This document shows positions 36,092-45,000 of a stretch of DNA of 64,000 nucleotides, in pieces (within the stretch, counting starts at the first letter, position 1; each line of letters begins with the position of its first letter). A program made the translations under genes and the position numbers. The notes below the pieces were generated by a model, which saw nothing but the letters and a program-made list of their open reading frames with translations, did not search any database and was not told the origin of the DNA. The stretch is taken from positions 1 through 64,000 of the forward strand of contig NZ_JACJPL010000020.1 in NCBI RefSeq assembly GCF_014696065.1, in the 5' to 3' direction. This DNA is from Leptolyngbya sp. FACHB-261. GTDB taxonomy: Bacteria > Cyanobacteriota > Cyanobacteriia > FACHB-261.

Positions 36092-37051
36092 CTACCTATT
36101 TACACTTGAGACCTGTAATACGGCCTTGCCGACGAAGCGGCGGTCGAGTAATTGTTGTGCCAAATCAGCTACTTGCGTCCAATCAGCTTCAACCGCGATG
36201 TGAGGTCGCAGCTGACCGTCGGCGATTAGATTGAGCAACCGTTGCAGCCCTATAGCAGCTGACTCCCGTTTAAGTTCATGAAAGAGAATCAGCGCGTACA
36301 GACTGGCACCACTGCTCGTGCCGTAAAAACGCTGGGCGTTGAACGTCACCTCTGTGCCACCTGAGGTTCCAAAGAGGACAACTACACCATCTGGTGCCAC
36401 TGATCCCAAAGCGGCAGAGAGGGTTTTGCCACCCACCGATTCCACAATCAAATCGTAGGGAGCGTACTCACTGTTTAGAGGTAACTCTTCGCTAACCACG
36501 ACGGCTTGTGCCCCTGCTTCTTTGACCAAGGCTGCATGGTCAGGTTGACGAATGTGAGCAATGACCTTGGCTCCTGACAACCGCGCTAATTGAATCGCAA
36601 AGTTGCCAACCCCACCGGATGCACCTGTAATCAGCACAGATTTACCCAGCAGCAATCCACTCTGCTTGAGCGCGTGGTAAGCGGTTAGACCGGCTACCGG
36701 CAGGGTCGCTGCTTGTGCAAACGAAACTGATTCGGGTAACTCGGCAATCGCGTGGGTTGGAACTGCTACCAGTTCTGCCCAAGCCCCGGAACGGACGAAG
36801 CCGACAACTCGCTTGCCTGTAGCTGGACCTGAGCCATCGGCAGCAGGGGTTTCGACAATTCCGGCCAAGTCCCAACCAGGTCGCCAACCTGCTTCGGCAT
36901 TCGTCGCTCGTTTGACCTCACCTCGGTTTAAGGAAATAGCTGCAACTCGTACAAGCGCTTCGTCAGTGGCAAGCGTTGGCAGTTCCACCTCATTGAGTAC
37001 TAATCGACTGGGGCTGCTGGGATCAACAACGACGGCCCTAATTTTGCCCAT
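36092..37051 (-). CDS. Medium-chain reductase, quinone-oxidoreductase type
   Basis: The 319 residues belong to the MDR superfamily. The GroES-like part contains EALVRVAAISLNRGEVKRAT and GWDLAGIVETPA. The nucleotide-binding part has LITGASGGVGNFAIQLARLS (NADPH Rossmann motif near residue 150). The catalytic and structural zinc Cys ligands are missing, so it is a zinc-independent NADPH:quinone or enoyl reductase. It sits between the TauD and CmcJ-like genes on the same strand. The substrate is not known. Confidence 0.88.
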   Translation of the reverse strand: MGKIRAVVVDPSSPSRLVLNEVELPTLATDEALVRVAAISLNRGEVKRATNAEAGWRPGWDLAGIVETPAADGSGPATGKRVVGFVRSGAWAELVAVPTHAIAELPESVSFAQAATLPVAGLTAYHALKQSGLLLGKSVLITGASGGVGNFAIQLARLSGAKVIAHIRQPDHAALVKEAGAQAVVVSEELPLNSEYAPYDLIVESVGGKTLSAALGSVAPDGVVVLFGTSGGTEVTFNAQRFYGTSSGASLYALILFHELKRESAAIGLQRLLNLIADGQLRPHIAVEADWTQVADLAQQLLDRRFVGKAVLQVSSVNR

Positions 37052-37221
37052 GAGAAATGTCCTAGTTTAGATTCAGAGGCTAGTGCCAATTTAATATTTG
37101 CTCACCCTCATCTTTCTTTTCGCCCAGGTTCTCTTTCCCTAAAGTTTTTTGCCTAACTTTCTTTGCCCAACTTCAGACACGCGGCGAAGTCTACTTGCCA
37201 ACGAGGTTTAGCTAAACTCAC

Positions 37222-38133
37222 TCAAACGAGAACCGGGGACTGATTGTACTGAGAAGAGTCTCCCTTAATGGCCTCACTGTGCCTACCATCGATGTTAACT
37301 GGGAGGTCACCGATGAGGGTTACTCGTTGGACTCTTCGGGGTTGGTTGCCGTAATCGTCGATCGCGTAGTGCTGAGTAGCGCGGTTGTCCCAGAACGCTA
37401 CGTCACCAGGTTGCCAGCGCCAACGGACGGTGTTTTCAGGACGAGTCACATATGACTGTAATAGTCTGATAATGTCATGTGACTCGGTCTGGGATAGTCC
37501 ACGCAGTTGGCGAACAAAACCACCTATGAACAAGCCGCGCTCGTTGGATTCAGGGTGAACGCGGACAACCGGATGCAGTGTCTCATAGATGGTTGACTCA
37601 AAGATGGCCCGATAAGCCTTGAATTCTTCAGAGAGATCGACGGCGCTAGTTGCATAATCATAGGCGTTGCTATGCACAGCCCAGAGTTGGTCTGCCAAAC
37701 TGCGCAGGTGAGATGGCAGGTCCTCGTACGCTGTGGCGGAGTTAGCCCAGACCGTGTCGCCTCCTATCGGAGGAATGACAACTGCCCGCAGAATAGAGCC
37801 CAGTGGAGGGCGGTCTACAAAGGTCACATCCGTGTGCCAATGATTTGCACGACTGACATTGCGACCATAGTCTAAATCCAGGATTACAGGGTGTTCGGGG
37901 AGAGATGGCACGGTCGGGTGAGCGGTGGTGATTTCCCCAAAGCGGCGAGCAAACCTAACCTGCCCCTCGGCGTCGAGCTGCTGGCCCCGAAAGAAGATCA
38001 CCTTATGATGGACGAGAGCCTTGCGAATCTCGCCAATGACCTCAGATGGGAGGGCTGTGCTCAGGTCCACCTCGACAATTTCAGCCCCGATGCGTCCTGC
38101 AACAGGTTGGATATCGAAGTATTTGGAACTCAT
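37222..38133 (-). CDS. TauD/TfdA-family 2-oxoglutarate dioxygenase
   Basis: The 303 residues contain the Fe(II)-binding HxD in NHWHTDVTFVDRPPLGSILR near residue 118, the distal His in FWDNRATQHYAIDDYG near residue 262, and the 2-oxoglutarate-binding Arg in RRVQRVTLIGD. The N-terminal IGAEIVEVDLS is typical of the family. Such enzymes release sulfite from taurine, alkanesulfonates or alkyl sulfates. Together with the SsuA-type protein and SsuE-type flavin reductase nearby, a sulfur-scavenging role is well supported, but taurine versus alkyl sulfate cannot be told. Confidence 0.9.
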   Translation of the reverse strand: MSSKYFDIQPVAGRIGAEIVEVDLSTALPSEVIGEIRKALVHHKVIFFRGQQLDAEGQVRFARRFGEITTAHPTVPSLPEHPVILDLDYGRNVSRANHWHTDVTFVDRPPLGSILRAVVIPPIGGDTVWANSATAYEDLPSHLRSLADQLWAVHSNAYDYATSAVDLSEEFKAYRAIFESTIYETLHPVVRVHPESNERGLFIGGFVRQLRGLSQTESHDIIRLLQSYVTRPENTVRWRWQPGDVAFWDNRATQHYAIDDYGNQPRRVQRVTLIGDLPVNIDGRHSEAIKGDSSQYNQSPVLV

Positions 38134-38576
38134 AGACTGATGCCTCCAAGAAGATTCTTATCCGTGTTTTTTGTTGCTTTAACCAAATGCTCTAGTTCCA
38201 AGAAATCAGCCTTAATTCAGTCCTAATGCTGGTTATGGATCAACAGCAGAAGCATTGTTCAGCGACAGAAGGGCCAGGAACATCCTAAGCTTTAGTTTCT
38301 GAAAATACGCTAAATCAATCGAGATACCGTATTTACCTCATTAGGGAGAAGTATCGCATGAGAAGTCTGGAGAAATCAAGCCCAGGTTTCGGGCAGAGAT
38401 TCTGTAGGATTATGTTGTACGAGATACTTTCGGTCAGAGTGTAAATGTAAGGAAAAATACAAAGATAGGAATCTAGTTTTCGGATTAAGCGTGCTCAAAC
38501 TATGAGTTTCTCCTCCGGGCCCTTGAGGAATGCTACGAATACTTTTCTTTTCTAAAAGATTTGCGCTGCACAACCT
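38134..38576. other. Intergenic region upstream of the tauD-type gene
   Basis: No gene is supported. It should hold the promoter for the minus-strand sulfur genes. No CysB/NtcB-type site is recognisable by eye. Confidence 0.35.
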
Positions 38577-38608
38577 AAAAGCCTCCCCAGCTGAAGTAGA
38601 GAGGCTTT
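38577..38608 (-). terminator. Terminator of the sigma-factor gene
   Basis: Read on the minus strand, AAAGCCTC and GAGGCTTTT form an 8-bp stem ending in a short T-run. It lies 20 bp after the natural end of the disrupted sigma-factor gene. Confidence 0.65.
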
Positions 38609-38628
38609 GAGCTATTGTTAGTCACAGT

Positions 38629-39219
38629 TCAAGTGATAGGTTCGACTAAGTGCCTCTTATAGAGCTTGCGTAGGTTTTTCAGGGCTCGGTGGCCTCTTTG
38701 ACGAAGCGCTGTCTCAGTTTGAGGTTTCTCTCCCGCTAGGATTAAGCGCTCACCAATTTCCCCCCAGGTGAGTTCATCTACAATTTTTCAAGTTAAAATC
38801 AAACGGTCTTTAGAAGCCAGAGTCTGAATTGACTCGCGTAGCGCTAGTCGGTCACTGTCACTGATCTGGTTCTCATCTAACTCTTCTGAAGCCAGCTCAT
38901 TCTCATCTGCGGGCGTGATTTGTATATACCGCCTACTGCTCCGACTTAGCTCACGCGCTACATTGTAGGCGGCGGATCTAAACCAAGGGCGAGGCTTCTC
39001 AATCGGTCCCTTTGTCTCAAGCTGCTTGACTCCTCGTAGATAAAGCTCATTGACCAAATCATAGATATCAACCTGAGACTGCAAATGAAATTGCTCGATA
39101 ATCCGTTTGAAGTAAGGGAGTGGAGAGCCATCACAGTAGTCTTTCGAGCGTATCCAGCTCTGAATCTCGGCCTTCAGCTCTTCCAGGGTCTGAATAGGAG
39201 TGAAAGATCGATGTACCAT
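38629..39219 (-). pseudogene. ECF-like sigma factor interrupted by an in-frame TGA
   Basis: Codons 1-143 encode sigma region 2 (YDLVNELYLRGVKQLE, PRPWFRSAAYNVARELSRSS). A TGA at 38790-38788 follows KDRLILT. The frame then continues undamaged through region 4 (KIVDELTWGEIGERLILAGE, ETALRQRGHRALKNLRKLYK) to a second stop at 38629, just before a terminator. Only one codon is wrong, so the mutation is recent or tolerated. Without region 4 the short product could not recognise a -35 element. Confidence 0.75.
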
Positions 39220-39746
39220 ACATAGTCCTTGCGTGGGTGTGTGAGGGGGACCGTATTAGCGCAGTCGTTAATGCCGTGTTGATTCTTAGTGCATTGGGCC
39301 AATACTTTGTTATGCAGCAACAACATACATTCCCTATCGAGTCACCGTAGATCTTTTAAACTGCACACTTAAACAGGGAAGAATTTAGTATAGTGGGCTA
39401 CATAGTTCCCTCGGTCAAGATAGAAGACTTCAACCTCTGTAGCCTCAAACCATTGATCCCTTGCCGGGAAGTTTCGCAAGATACATAACAAGTAAACATG
39501 AACGAATTTTATTGAGTTTTTCTAAAGGCATGTTTCAGCGGTTACACAATCCTGAAAAGTATTAGGTATCTTTAAAAAAGTTAACTCGGAGGACTGTCAC
39601 GCAAGGGTCAGAGGGGTCACTACCCAATAGTACCTCTGCGGACTTCTTAGGCTCCCTTCCGTGGCACAGACCACAGCAGAATCAATCTTATTGACTTTGA
39701 GGGCGGCAAGATACCACAAGTAACTAGCTCAAGCCACAAGTCGTCT
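39220..39746. other. Intergenic region between divergent genes
   Basis: About 530 bp separate the sigma-factor gene (-) and the peptidoglycan-binding gene (+). It should hold both promoters. I see no gene or clear hairpin. Confidence 0.35.
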
Positions 39747-39764
39747 TTGTGGATTGTATTTGAA

Positions 39765-40364
39765 ATGGAACACGCAGATAAACCGATGGATATGCCCAGG
39801 AAGACCAATATAAATAGTCAAGACAGTGTAGAGCAGTCTCCTGACTTAAAGATGCGCATTGTAGGGTCTAACCAACAGACCCTCTCTGTAAGGGCTATTC
39901 TCTTAGCCCAAGAGTACCATAGGCTATCGGTACAGCCGTCGTTGTCGGATTTGGAGGCAAATCGGATAGCGGAAATTCTTGAGCTTGCTAAATCTGATGA
40001 TATTCTCGACGGCATGATTGAGGAAGTCGAAATTCTTATTGCTCGTGAATTGAATTTGTTAGGTGAAACCAGCGTTCACTACTATGAAGACCAACAAGCT
40101 AAGCTCAATGAATATCTAGAGCCCATGCTGCAAGGAGGCAGCTCTAATCAGTCGCTTGAGGAGGAATACAATCAGCAATTCAAAACAGCCTTAGTCAAAA
40201 GAATTCAATGGCTTCTACAGGATGAAGGCTTCGATCCTGGTCCTATCGATGGTGTAATTGGCATAAAAACAATGGCTGCAGCTGAGGCTTTTCAACAACA
40301 TAGAAACCTCACCGTAGATGGGATTTTTGGCCCGCACACGCTGGCTGTTTTAGGCGTGCTCTGA
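39765..40364 (+). CDS. Protein with C-terminal peptidoglycan-binding domain
   Basis: There are about 199 residues from ATG 39765 (MEHADKPMDMP). The N-terminal 130 residues are helical and acidic (LSDLEANRIAEILELAKSDD) with no known domain. Residues about 138-199 form a PG_binding_1 repeat: RIQWLLQDEGFDPGPIDGVI then KTMAAAEAFQQHRNLTVDGI and FGPHTLAVL. No signal peptide is visible, so how it would reach the wall is unclear. The N-terminal part may be regulatory. Confidence 0.8.
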   Translation: MEHADKPMDMPRKTNINSQDSVEQSPDLKMRIVGSNQQTLSVRAILLAQEYHRLSVQPSLSDLEANRIAEILELAKSDDILDGMIEEVEILIARELNLLGETSVHYYEDQQAKLNEYLEPMLQGGSSNQSLEEEYNQQFKTALVKRIQWLLQDEGFDPGPIDGVIGIKTMAAAEAFQQHRNLTVDGIFGPHTLAVLGVL

Positions 40365-40456
40365 GTACCGTCATCACCTCGCCTATTTTTAGGTGCGTCT
40401 CCCTAACTGCCTTTCAGGGTAAGAGGGCAAGTGTTTGATTAAGCATAATGGCAACT

Positions 40457-40506
40457 AATACAGAGAGTGAGTGCATTCTATAAAAATTGCATTCACTCTC
40501 TGTATT
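40457..40506. terminator. Long hairpin after the peptidoglycan-binding gene
   Basis: AATACAGAGAGTGAGTGCA pairs with TGCATTCACTCTCTGTATT (19 bp, one mismatch) across a 12-nt AT-rich loop. It could be a terminator or a short palindromic element; no T-run follows. Confidence 0.55.
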
Positions 40507-40581
40507 GAATCTTCATTGGTCTTGTAACGAGAACTGTTGGATTCTCACTAAATAGTGTAGCGAGAAAATCGAGAAGCTCCC

Positions 40582-40902
40582 ATGTCAGCAAGCATAGGAT
40601 GGGAAGTAAAAAACAATCTCTTCAGTTTTCTGAAGTCTTTGTTAGGCAAGGATCAAGGGTGGAAGGACAGTCTCAGGAGTAATTTTTCTGAACTGTTTAG
40701 GCATTGTTTGGATATTGAGAGGCATGCAATCGTTGAAGAGAAAATTCAGCCAGGCCAGAAGGGTAGAGTTTATTTTAGTGGTACTTGGTGGTCTGCTGTG
40801 TGTGAACGTGAGGTCACTCTTCTACCAGGTGACCACGTACGGGTGATTGGAATCTGCAACATCACACTCATCGTTGAGCCATTAGGTCAGCTATTGGCTT
40901 AG
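40582..40902 (+). CDS. NfeD-like OB-fold protein
   Basis: The C-terminal 60 of 106 residues match the NfeD soluble OB-fold: GQKGRVYFSGTWWSAVCERE then LLPGDHVRVIGICNITLIVE. The N-terminal half is a short helical stretch (NNLFSFLKSLLGKD) and no membrane segment or protease domain is present. NfeD proteins partner stomatin/SPFH proteins in membrane quality control; no such gene is adjacent. ATG 40582 follows a weak ribosome-binding region. Confidence 0.75.
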   Translation: MSASIGWEVKNNLFSFLKSLLGKDQGWKDSLRSNFSELFRHCLDIERHAIVEEKIQPGQKGRVYFSGTWWSAVCEREVTLLPGDHVRVIGICNITLIVEPLGQLLA

Positions 40903-40962
40903 CTGTTGTAGGGCGTCTTTGTTTTGTCGCCACTCCTGACGGACACAAGTAGCTAACCGATT

Positions 40963-40993
40963 TGATGAGCCCCAAGCTAATTGGGGCTCATCA
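40963..40993. terminator. Bidirectional terminator-like hairpin
   Basis: TGATGAGCCCC and GGGGCTCATCA form a perfect 11-bp stem with a 9-nt loop. It lies between the convergent NfeD-like gene and the small minus-strand gene. Confidence 0.7.
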
Positions 40994-40994
40994 G

Positions 40995-41144
40995 CTATTT
41001 CAGATGTTTCTTAAGCCTCTCGAAGAACTTGTCAGTGAAGTCAGCTGTGAGGTCTGGTGGCGGCTTCGGGGGCTTCTGTACTGGGAGCAGTATAGCTACT
41101 ATCCCCAAGGCTGCAATGCCAAGCACAAGAATGATGGGATCCAT
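40995..41144 (-). CDS. Small single-helix membrane protein
   Basis: The 49 residues from ATG 41144 read MDPIILVLGIAALGIVAILL, then a proline cluster (PKPPPD) and a charged end (FFERLKKHLK). It looks like a tail-anchored or single-pass peptide. A longer upstream start is possible but less natural. Function unknown. Confidence 0.45.
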   Translation of the reverse strand: MDPIILVLGIAALGIVAILLPVQKPPKPPPDLTADFTDKFFERLKKHLK

Positions 41145-41706
41145 GTTGATAGATGTGAGGAACACCAACCTTTTAGTCGATTTGCTTCCAGTAGATCTGC
41201 TGAATAGAAGACCGACACTTTTGGGAAATTTCAGTAGCATCTACTCACTGAAATTTCCCAGTCGAGTTCTTTAATTGGGAGATTAGCTTACGGACTGAGT
41301 TGCACTGATTTCAGAGCCACCACGTTCTACTGCTGTTAATGGCATCGGTTTGGCTATGGTTCGGGCTCAGTTCTAATCTTTGAGCAACACAACTCCATGC
41401 TGTTGCCCAAGCGAGAAACAGTACACAGGAAAACCTGAAAAGCAAGTACTTCAATCACTAATTGCCTACTAGTTGCCGAGAAACAATTTACAGTTGCTCA
41501 AAGAGAGACCTGTGAAAAGCTTGACTTGCTGGAACTAGGTCTGTAACATTTCTGCTATTCGCTGTTAATAACGGTAATCCTATCAGTTTATCGTTGTTTG
41601 ACTGACCGTCTCAGATTTAAAGGACAGCCTGACACCGTCAGTGATTGCAAAACCAGCTAGCATTTCGTGAATCCTTGCATTTCTATCTACTCAGGAGTTT
41701 TTGAAC
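41145..41706. other. Intergenic region upstream of the flavin-reductase gene
   Basis: About 560 bp without a supported gene. A ribosome-binding AGGAG lies at 41692-41696, before the ATG at 41707. Confidence 0.35.
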
Positions 41707-42273
41707 ATGGCAAATATTTTGGCAATTGCAGGTAGTCCTTCTCATCCTTCTAGAACCTATGGGTTGCTGGAATATGCAGCTAAACTACTGCAGGACGAAG
41801 GTTTACATATTGATATCGTCTCCGCCCGTGACTTTCCTGCCGAAGATCTAGTGTTCGGACGCTATGACAGCCCAGCATTGGAGCCGGTCAAAGCCCTCCT
41901 AGAGAAAGCCGATGGGGTGATCATTGCCACGCCCATTTACAAAGCTGCCTACACAGGTGTTCTCAAAGCATTTTTAGATTTGCTGCCGCAGAAAGTACTA
42001 TTGGGCAAGACAGTTTTACCCTTGGCGACAGGCGGAACCCTAGCTCATCTGCTGGTGATTGATTATGCGCTGAAACCTGTGCTCTCTGAGCTGGGTGCGC
42101 GCCATTTGTTGGGGGGTGTTTATGCTGTGGATAAACAGATCCAGCGACAGGCAGATGGTAGTGTCCAGCTTGATGAAGAAATCGATCAGCGCCTCAAGCA
42201 TTCCCTGCGCGATCTAGTCATTGGTATAACTCGTGAGCAGCCCGTTTCTAAAGAATTGGCCCATGCCAATTAA
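41707..42273 (+). CDS. ssuE: NADPH-dependent FMN reductase (SsuE)
   Basis: The 188 residues from ATG 41707 (MANILAIAGSPSHPSRTYGL) carry the flavodoxin-like phosphate-binding loop (AGSPSHPSRT) and the SsuE signature IIATPIYKAAYTGVLKAFLD then LPLATGGTLAHLL. SsuE supplies FMNH2 to the two-component alkanesulfonate monooxygenase SsuD. SsuD itself is not in the window, but the SsuA-type protein and TauD lie 3-8 kb away. A terminator follows. Confidence 0.92.
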   Translation: MANILAIAGSPSHPSRTYGLLEYAAKLLQDEGLHIDIVSARDFPAEDLVFGRYDSPALEPVKALLEKADGVIIATPIYKAAYTGVLKAFLDLLPQKVLLGKTVLPLATGGTLAHLLVIDYALKPVLSELGARHLLGGVYAVDKQIQRQADGSVQLDEEIDQRLKHSLRDLVIGITREQPVSKELAHAN

Positions 42274-42324
42274 GCCGAACCAGAGCTACCAGTAAAGGCT
42301 CTGTACCTTAAGGACGTTACAGCT

Positions 42325-42359
42325 CGGGGGCATGGTAGTACCTTGCCCTCGTTTTTTGT
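42325..42359 (+). terminator. Rho-independent terminator
   Basis: CGGGGGCA and TTGCCCTCG form an imperfect stem followed by TTTTTTG. It lies 50 bp after the ssuE stop. Confidence 0.6.
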
Positions 42360-42389
42360 TGCAAAACGGAGTTGACTTACGACATTCAA

Positions 42390-42896
42390 TTATGGCGCAT
42401 CATTCGACTCAGAAATAATGGCTTCAAAAAGCTGATGCAGCACGACTAGGCCTTCCGACAAACTTGCTAGTTGGTCGTGTGGCAATGCGGTGAGTAAAGC
42501 CGCAATTTTATGGAGCGTTGCTTCACGCGACTGCTGCAAATGAGTGCTGCCCATTTCGGTCAAATTGAGCATCACGTGACGGCGTTCTTTGGGATCTTCA
42601 ACGCGGCTGATGAATCCCCGCTGCACGAGGCGCTCAGTCGTCGTGGAGGCAGTGGCCCGGGTGACACCAATGTGCTCCGCCACCTCAGAGAGGGAAGAGT
42701 CAGGGTGGCGCCGTAGGTAGGCCAGCACGCGAAACTGCGGCACAGAGAGCAAGGAAATACTCTGACTGCGCATCTCTGCCCGAATGAATTGCATCGCCGA
42801 AGGAATCGCGTCCATTAACTGCGCTGCACATTGTTCAGGTGTCATCGATTCAGCGCGGGACAGCGGTTGGGGAGGGTTTCGATTCTCCAGATTCAC
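42390..42896 (-). CDS. MarR-family transcriptional regulator
   Basis: The 168-residue protein has a MarR winged helix: LLSVPQFRVLAYLRRHPDSS, LSEVAEHIGVTRATASTTTE (recognition helix), RGFISRVEDPKERRHVMLNL (wing). It is flanked by dimerisation helices. It is transcribed divergently from the DrrAB-type exporter genes that begin 400 bp away, a common arrangement for a repressor of an efflux pump. The ligand is unknown. Confidence 0.92.
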   Translation of the reverse strand: MNLENRNPPQPLSRAESMTPEQCAAQLMDAIPSAMQFIRAEMRSQSISLLSVPQFRVLAYLRRHPDSSLSEVAEHIGVTRATASTTTERLVQRGFISRVEDPKERRHVMLNLTEMGSTHLQQSREATLHKIAALLTALPHDQLASLSEGLVVLHQLFEAIISESNDAP

Positions 42897-43160
42897 GAGC
42901 TCACCGAGCCTTTCACGGCGATAACTTCTACTGAGGAGAATGTCTTGAGCCTAGCACCGGCAGGGTTTTAAAGCTCCGGATGCAGGATTTGCCCAGATAC
43001 AAGATTTGCACTGAGGAGTACCATTCCACTAAAAGTATGACAGGCTAATAGTTAGGTTAGCTAATTATTTCTTGGTGCTACTCCTTCTTGCTGGTCACAG
43101 GTATACAACCGTCCCTCCTGTCGTCGTTACCGGCCTCCCTTCTTCAGGACAGGTTGGGTT

Positions 43161-43220
43161 GGCTCGCGTTGGTCCGGCTCACGTTGGTCCGGCCCGCATT
43201 GGTTTGGCTCGCGTTAGCCT
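43161..43220 (+). repeat. Four 15-bp tandem repeats in the marR-ABC intergenic region
   Basis: GGCTCGCGTTGGTCC, GGCTCACGTTGGTCC, GGCCCGCATTGGTTT and GGCTCGCGTTAGCCT are directly adjacent. They lie in the divergent promoter region and could be operator-like, or a simple expansion. Confidence 0.6.
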
Positions 43221-43293
43221 CCGTCTGTGTTGCCGCTGGTGGATTAGTGATGGTTTGTAATGAGGCAAAGGCATTAGCCAAGGAGCAATGGTG

Positions 43294-44169
43294 ATGAATC
43301 AGTCGAGTGGCAATGGTGACCAGGAGGCGAGTGGTCCTAGGGGGCAGGAAACCGCGTTAAAAAGCAATCAGCCTGTGATTTTAGAAACTCAAGCGTTAAC
43401 TCGTCACTTCGGCAAGATGACAGCTGTAGATGCCATCGATCTCTCAGTTCATGCAGGAGAGGCGTTTGGCTTACTGGGACCTAACGGCGCAGGCAAAAGT
43501 ACAGTCATTAAAATGCTGACGACGCTACTGCCACCTAGCGCCGGGCAGGCTCAAATCGCAGGGTTTGACGTTGTGCGTCAGTCGTCACGAGTGCAGCGAG
43601 TGATTGGCTACGTACCGCAAGCGCTATCGGCAGATGGCACCCTGACCGGCTATGAGAACTTGCTGATTTTTGCCAAGCTCTATGACTTGCCTAGGCGAGG
43701 GCGAGAAGCCAAAATTCGCGATGCCTTGGCCTTTATGGGCTTGACTGAAGCCGCTAACCAACTGGTACGAACCTATTCTGGCGGCATGATCCGCCGTTTA
43801 GAAATTGCCCAGTCGGTTTTGCACCATCCACAATTGTTGTTTCTAGACGAGCCAACGGTTGGACTGGACCCACGGGCGCGCAGTAGTGTTTGGCAGTTGG
43901 TGCGGCAATTGCAGCAAGATTACGGCACCACCGTATTTCTCACCACCCACTTCATGGAAGAAGCCGATAGCTTGTGCGATCGCGTGGCAATTATGCATCG
44001 GGGCAGTGTGGTTGTGACTGGTTCACCCACAGAACTTAAAGCCTCACTCGATAAACCTGACGCCACACTTGATGACGTTTTTATTCACTACACCGGCGAC
44101 CAACTCACTTCGGGAGGAACCTACCGTGACACTTCGAAACTCAGGCGTACCGCTCAACGGTTGGGATAA
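43294..44169 (+). CDS. ABC transporter ATP-binding protein (DrrA-type)
   Basis: The protein has about 291 residues from ATG 43294, which sits 8 bp after AAGGAG. It contains Walker A (LLGPNGAGKST), Q-loop (IGYVPQALSADGTL), ABC signature (YSGGMIRRLEI), Walker B (LLFLDEPTVGLDP) and the H-loop (VFLTTHFMEEADSLCDRVAI). The C-terminus ends with a DrrA-like tail. It pairs with the permease gene that overlaps its end. Such exporters remove drugs or lipophilic compounds; the MarR gene opposite may control it. Confidence 0.92.
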   Translation: MNQSSGNGDQEASGPRGQETALKSNQPVILETQALTRHFGKMTAVDAIDLSVHAGEAFGLLGPNGAGKSTVIKMLTTLLPPSAGQAQIAGFDVVRQSSRVQRVIGYVPQALSADGTLTGYENLLIFAKLYDLPRRGREAKIRDALAFMGLTEAANQLVRTYSGGMIRRLEIAQSVLHHPQLLFLDEPTVGLDPRARSSVWQLVRQLQQDYGTTVFLTTHFMEEADSLCDRVAIMHRGSVVVTGSPTELKASLDKPDATLDDVFIHYTGDQLTSGGTYRDTSKLRRTAQRLG

Positions 44170-44983
44170 GAATAAGACCAGGCACAATCAACTGAGAAAC
44201 TTAGTTGCAGCGACCACCAATTTGATCCGCAAAACATTGGTGATAACTGAACTGGAAGTTCGCAAAATCCTGCACGATCCAACTGATCTGCTGCTGCGAG
44301 CCATTCAGCCTGCGCTGTGGCTATTAATTTTCGGGCAAGTGCTAGGGCGGGTACGGGCAATTCCGACCGGCAATCTGACCTACTTAGAGTTTTTGGCGCC
44401 TGGCATCCTAGCGCAGAGTGTGCTGTTTGTTGCCATTTTTAGTGCGATGTCGATCATTTGGGAACGGGATCTGGGCATCGTCCACAAATTTTTAGCCAGC
44501 CCAACGCCACGGGTAGCACTGGTTTTGGGGAAGGCTCTATCGGCTGGGATTCGGAGTCTAACCCAGGTGGCGATTGTCTCTATCTTGATTTTGTTATTGG
44601 GCGTGAAACTCAATCCTAATCCCTTGGCGCTGCTGGGCGTAGTCTTGATTGTGCTGTTGGGTGCGGCGTGTTTCTCGTTGTTTTCGCTCACCATTGCCTG
44701 TCTGGTGAAGACCCGCGAGCGCTTCATGGGTATTGGCCAACTATTAACCATGCCGCTATTTTTTGCCAGCAACGCAATTTATCCCATCTCGCTGATGCCG
44801 GGTTGGTTACAAATACTCTCTCGTCTCAATCCACTGACCTATCAAGTCGACGCGCTGCGTGGTCTGATGCTAGTCAATGGCGTTAGCACCCATAGTTTTG
44901 GTTTCAATTGTGCGGTTCTCGCTTTCACCACAACGCTTCTAACTCTAATCTGTGCCCGTCTGTATCCCCGCCTCGCGATCTAG
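44126..44983 (+). CDS. ABC-2 type permease (DrrB-type)
   Basis: The 285 residues start at GTG 44126, with GGGAGG at 44111-44116 as ribosome-binding site. An in-frame start at 44069 would lie deep inside the ATPase gene. Six membrane helices have the ABC-2 pattern: LLLRAIQPALWLLIFGQVLG, LTYLEFLAPGILAQSVLFVA and MPLFFASNAIYPISLMPGWL. It overlaps the ATPase gene by 44 bp. Confidence 0.9.
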   Translation: MTLRNSGVPLNGWDKNKTRHNQLRNLVAATTNLIRKTLVITELEVRKILHDPTDLLLRAIQPALWLLIFGQVLGRVRAIPTGNLTYLEFLAPGILAQSVLFVAIFSAMSIIWERDLGIVHKFLASPTPRVALVLGKALSAGIRSLTQVAIVSILILLLGVKLNPNPLALLGVVLIVLLGAACFSLFSLTIACLVKTRERFMGIGQLLTMPLFFASNAIYPISLMPGWLQILSRLNPLTYQVDALRGLMLVNGVSTHSFGFNCAVLAFTTTLLTLICARLYPRLAI

Positions 44984-45000
44984 CTGGGTCAGAGAACTCC

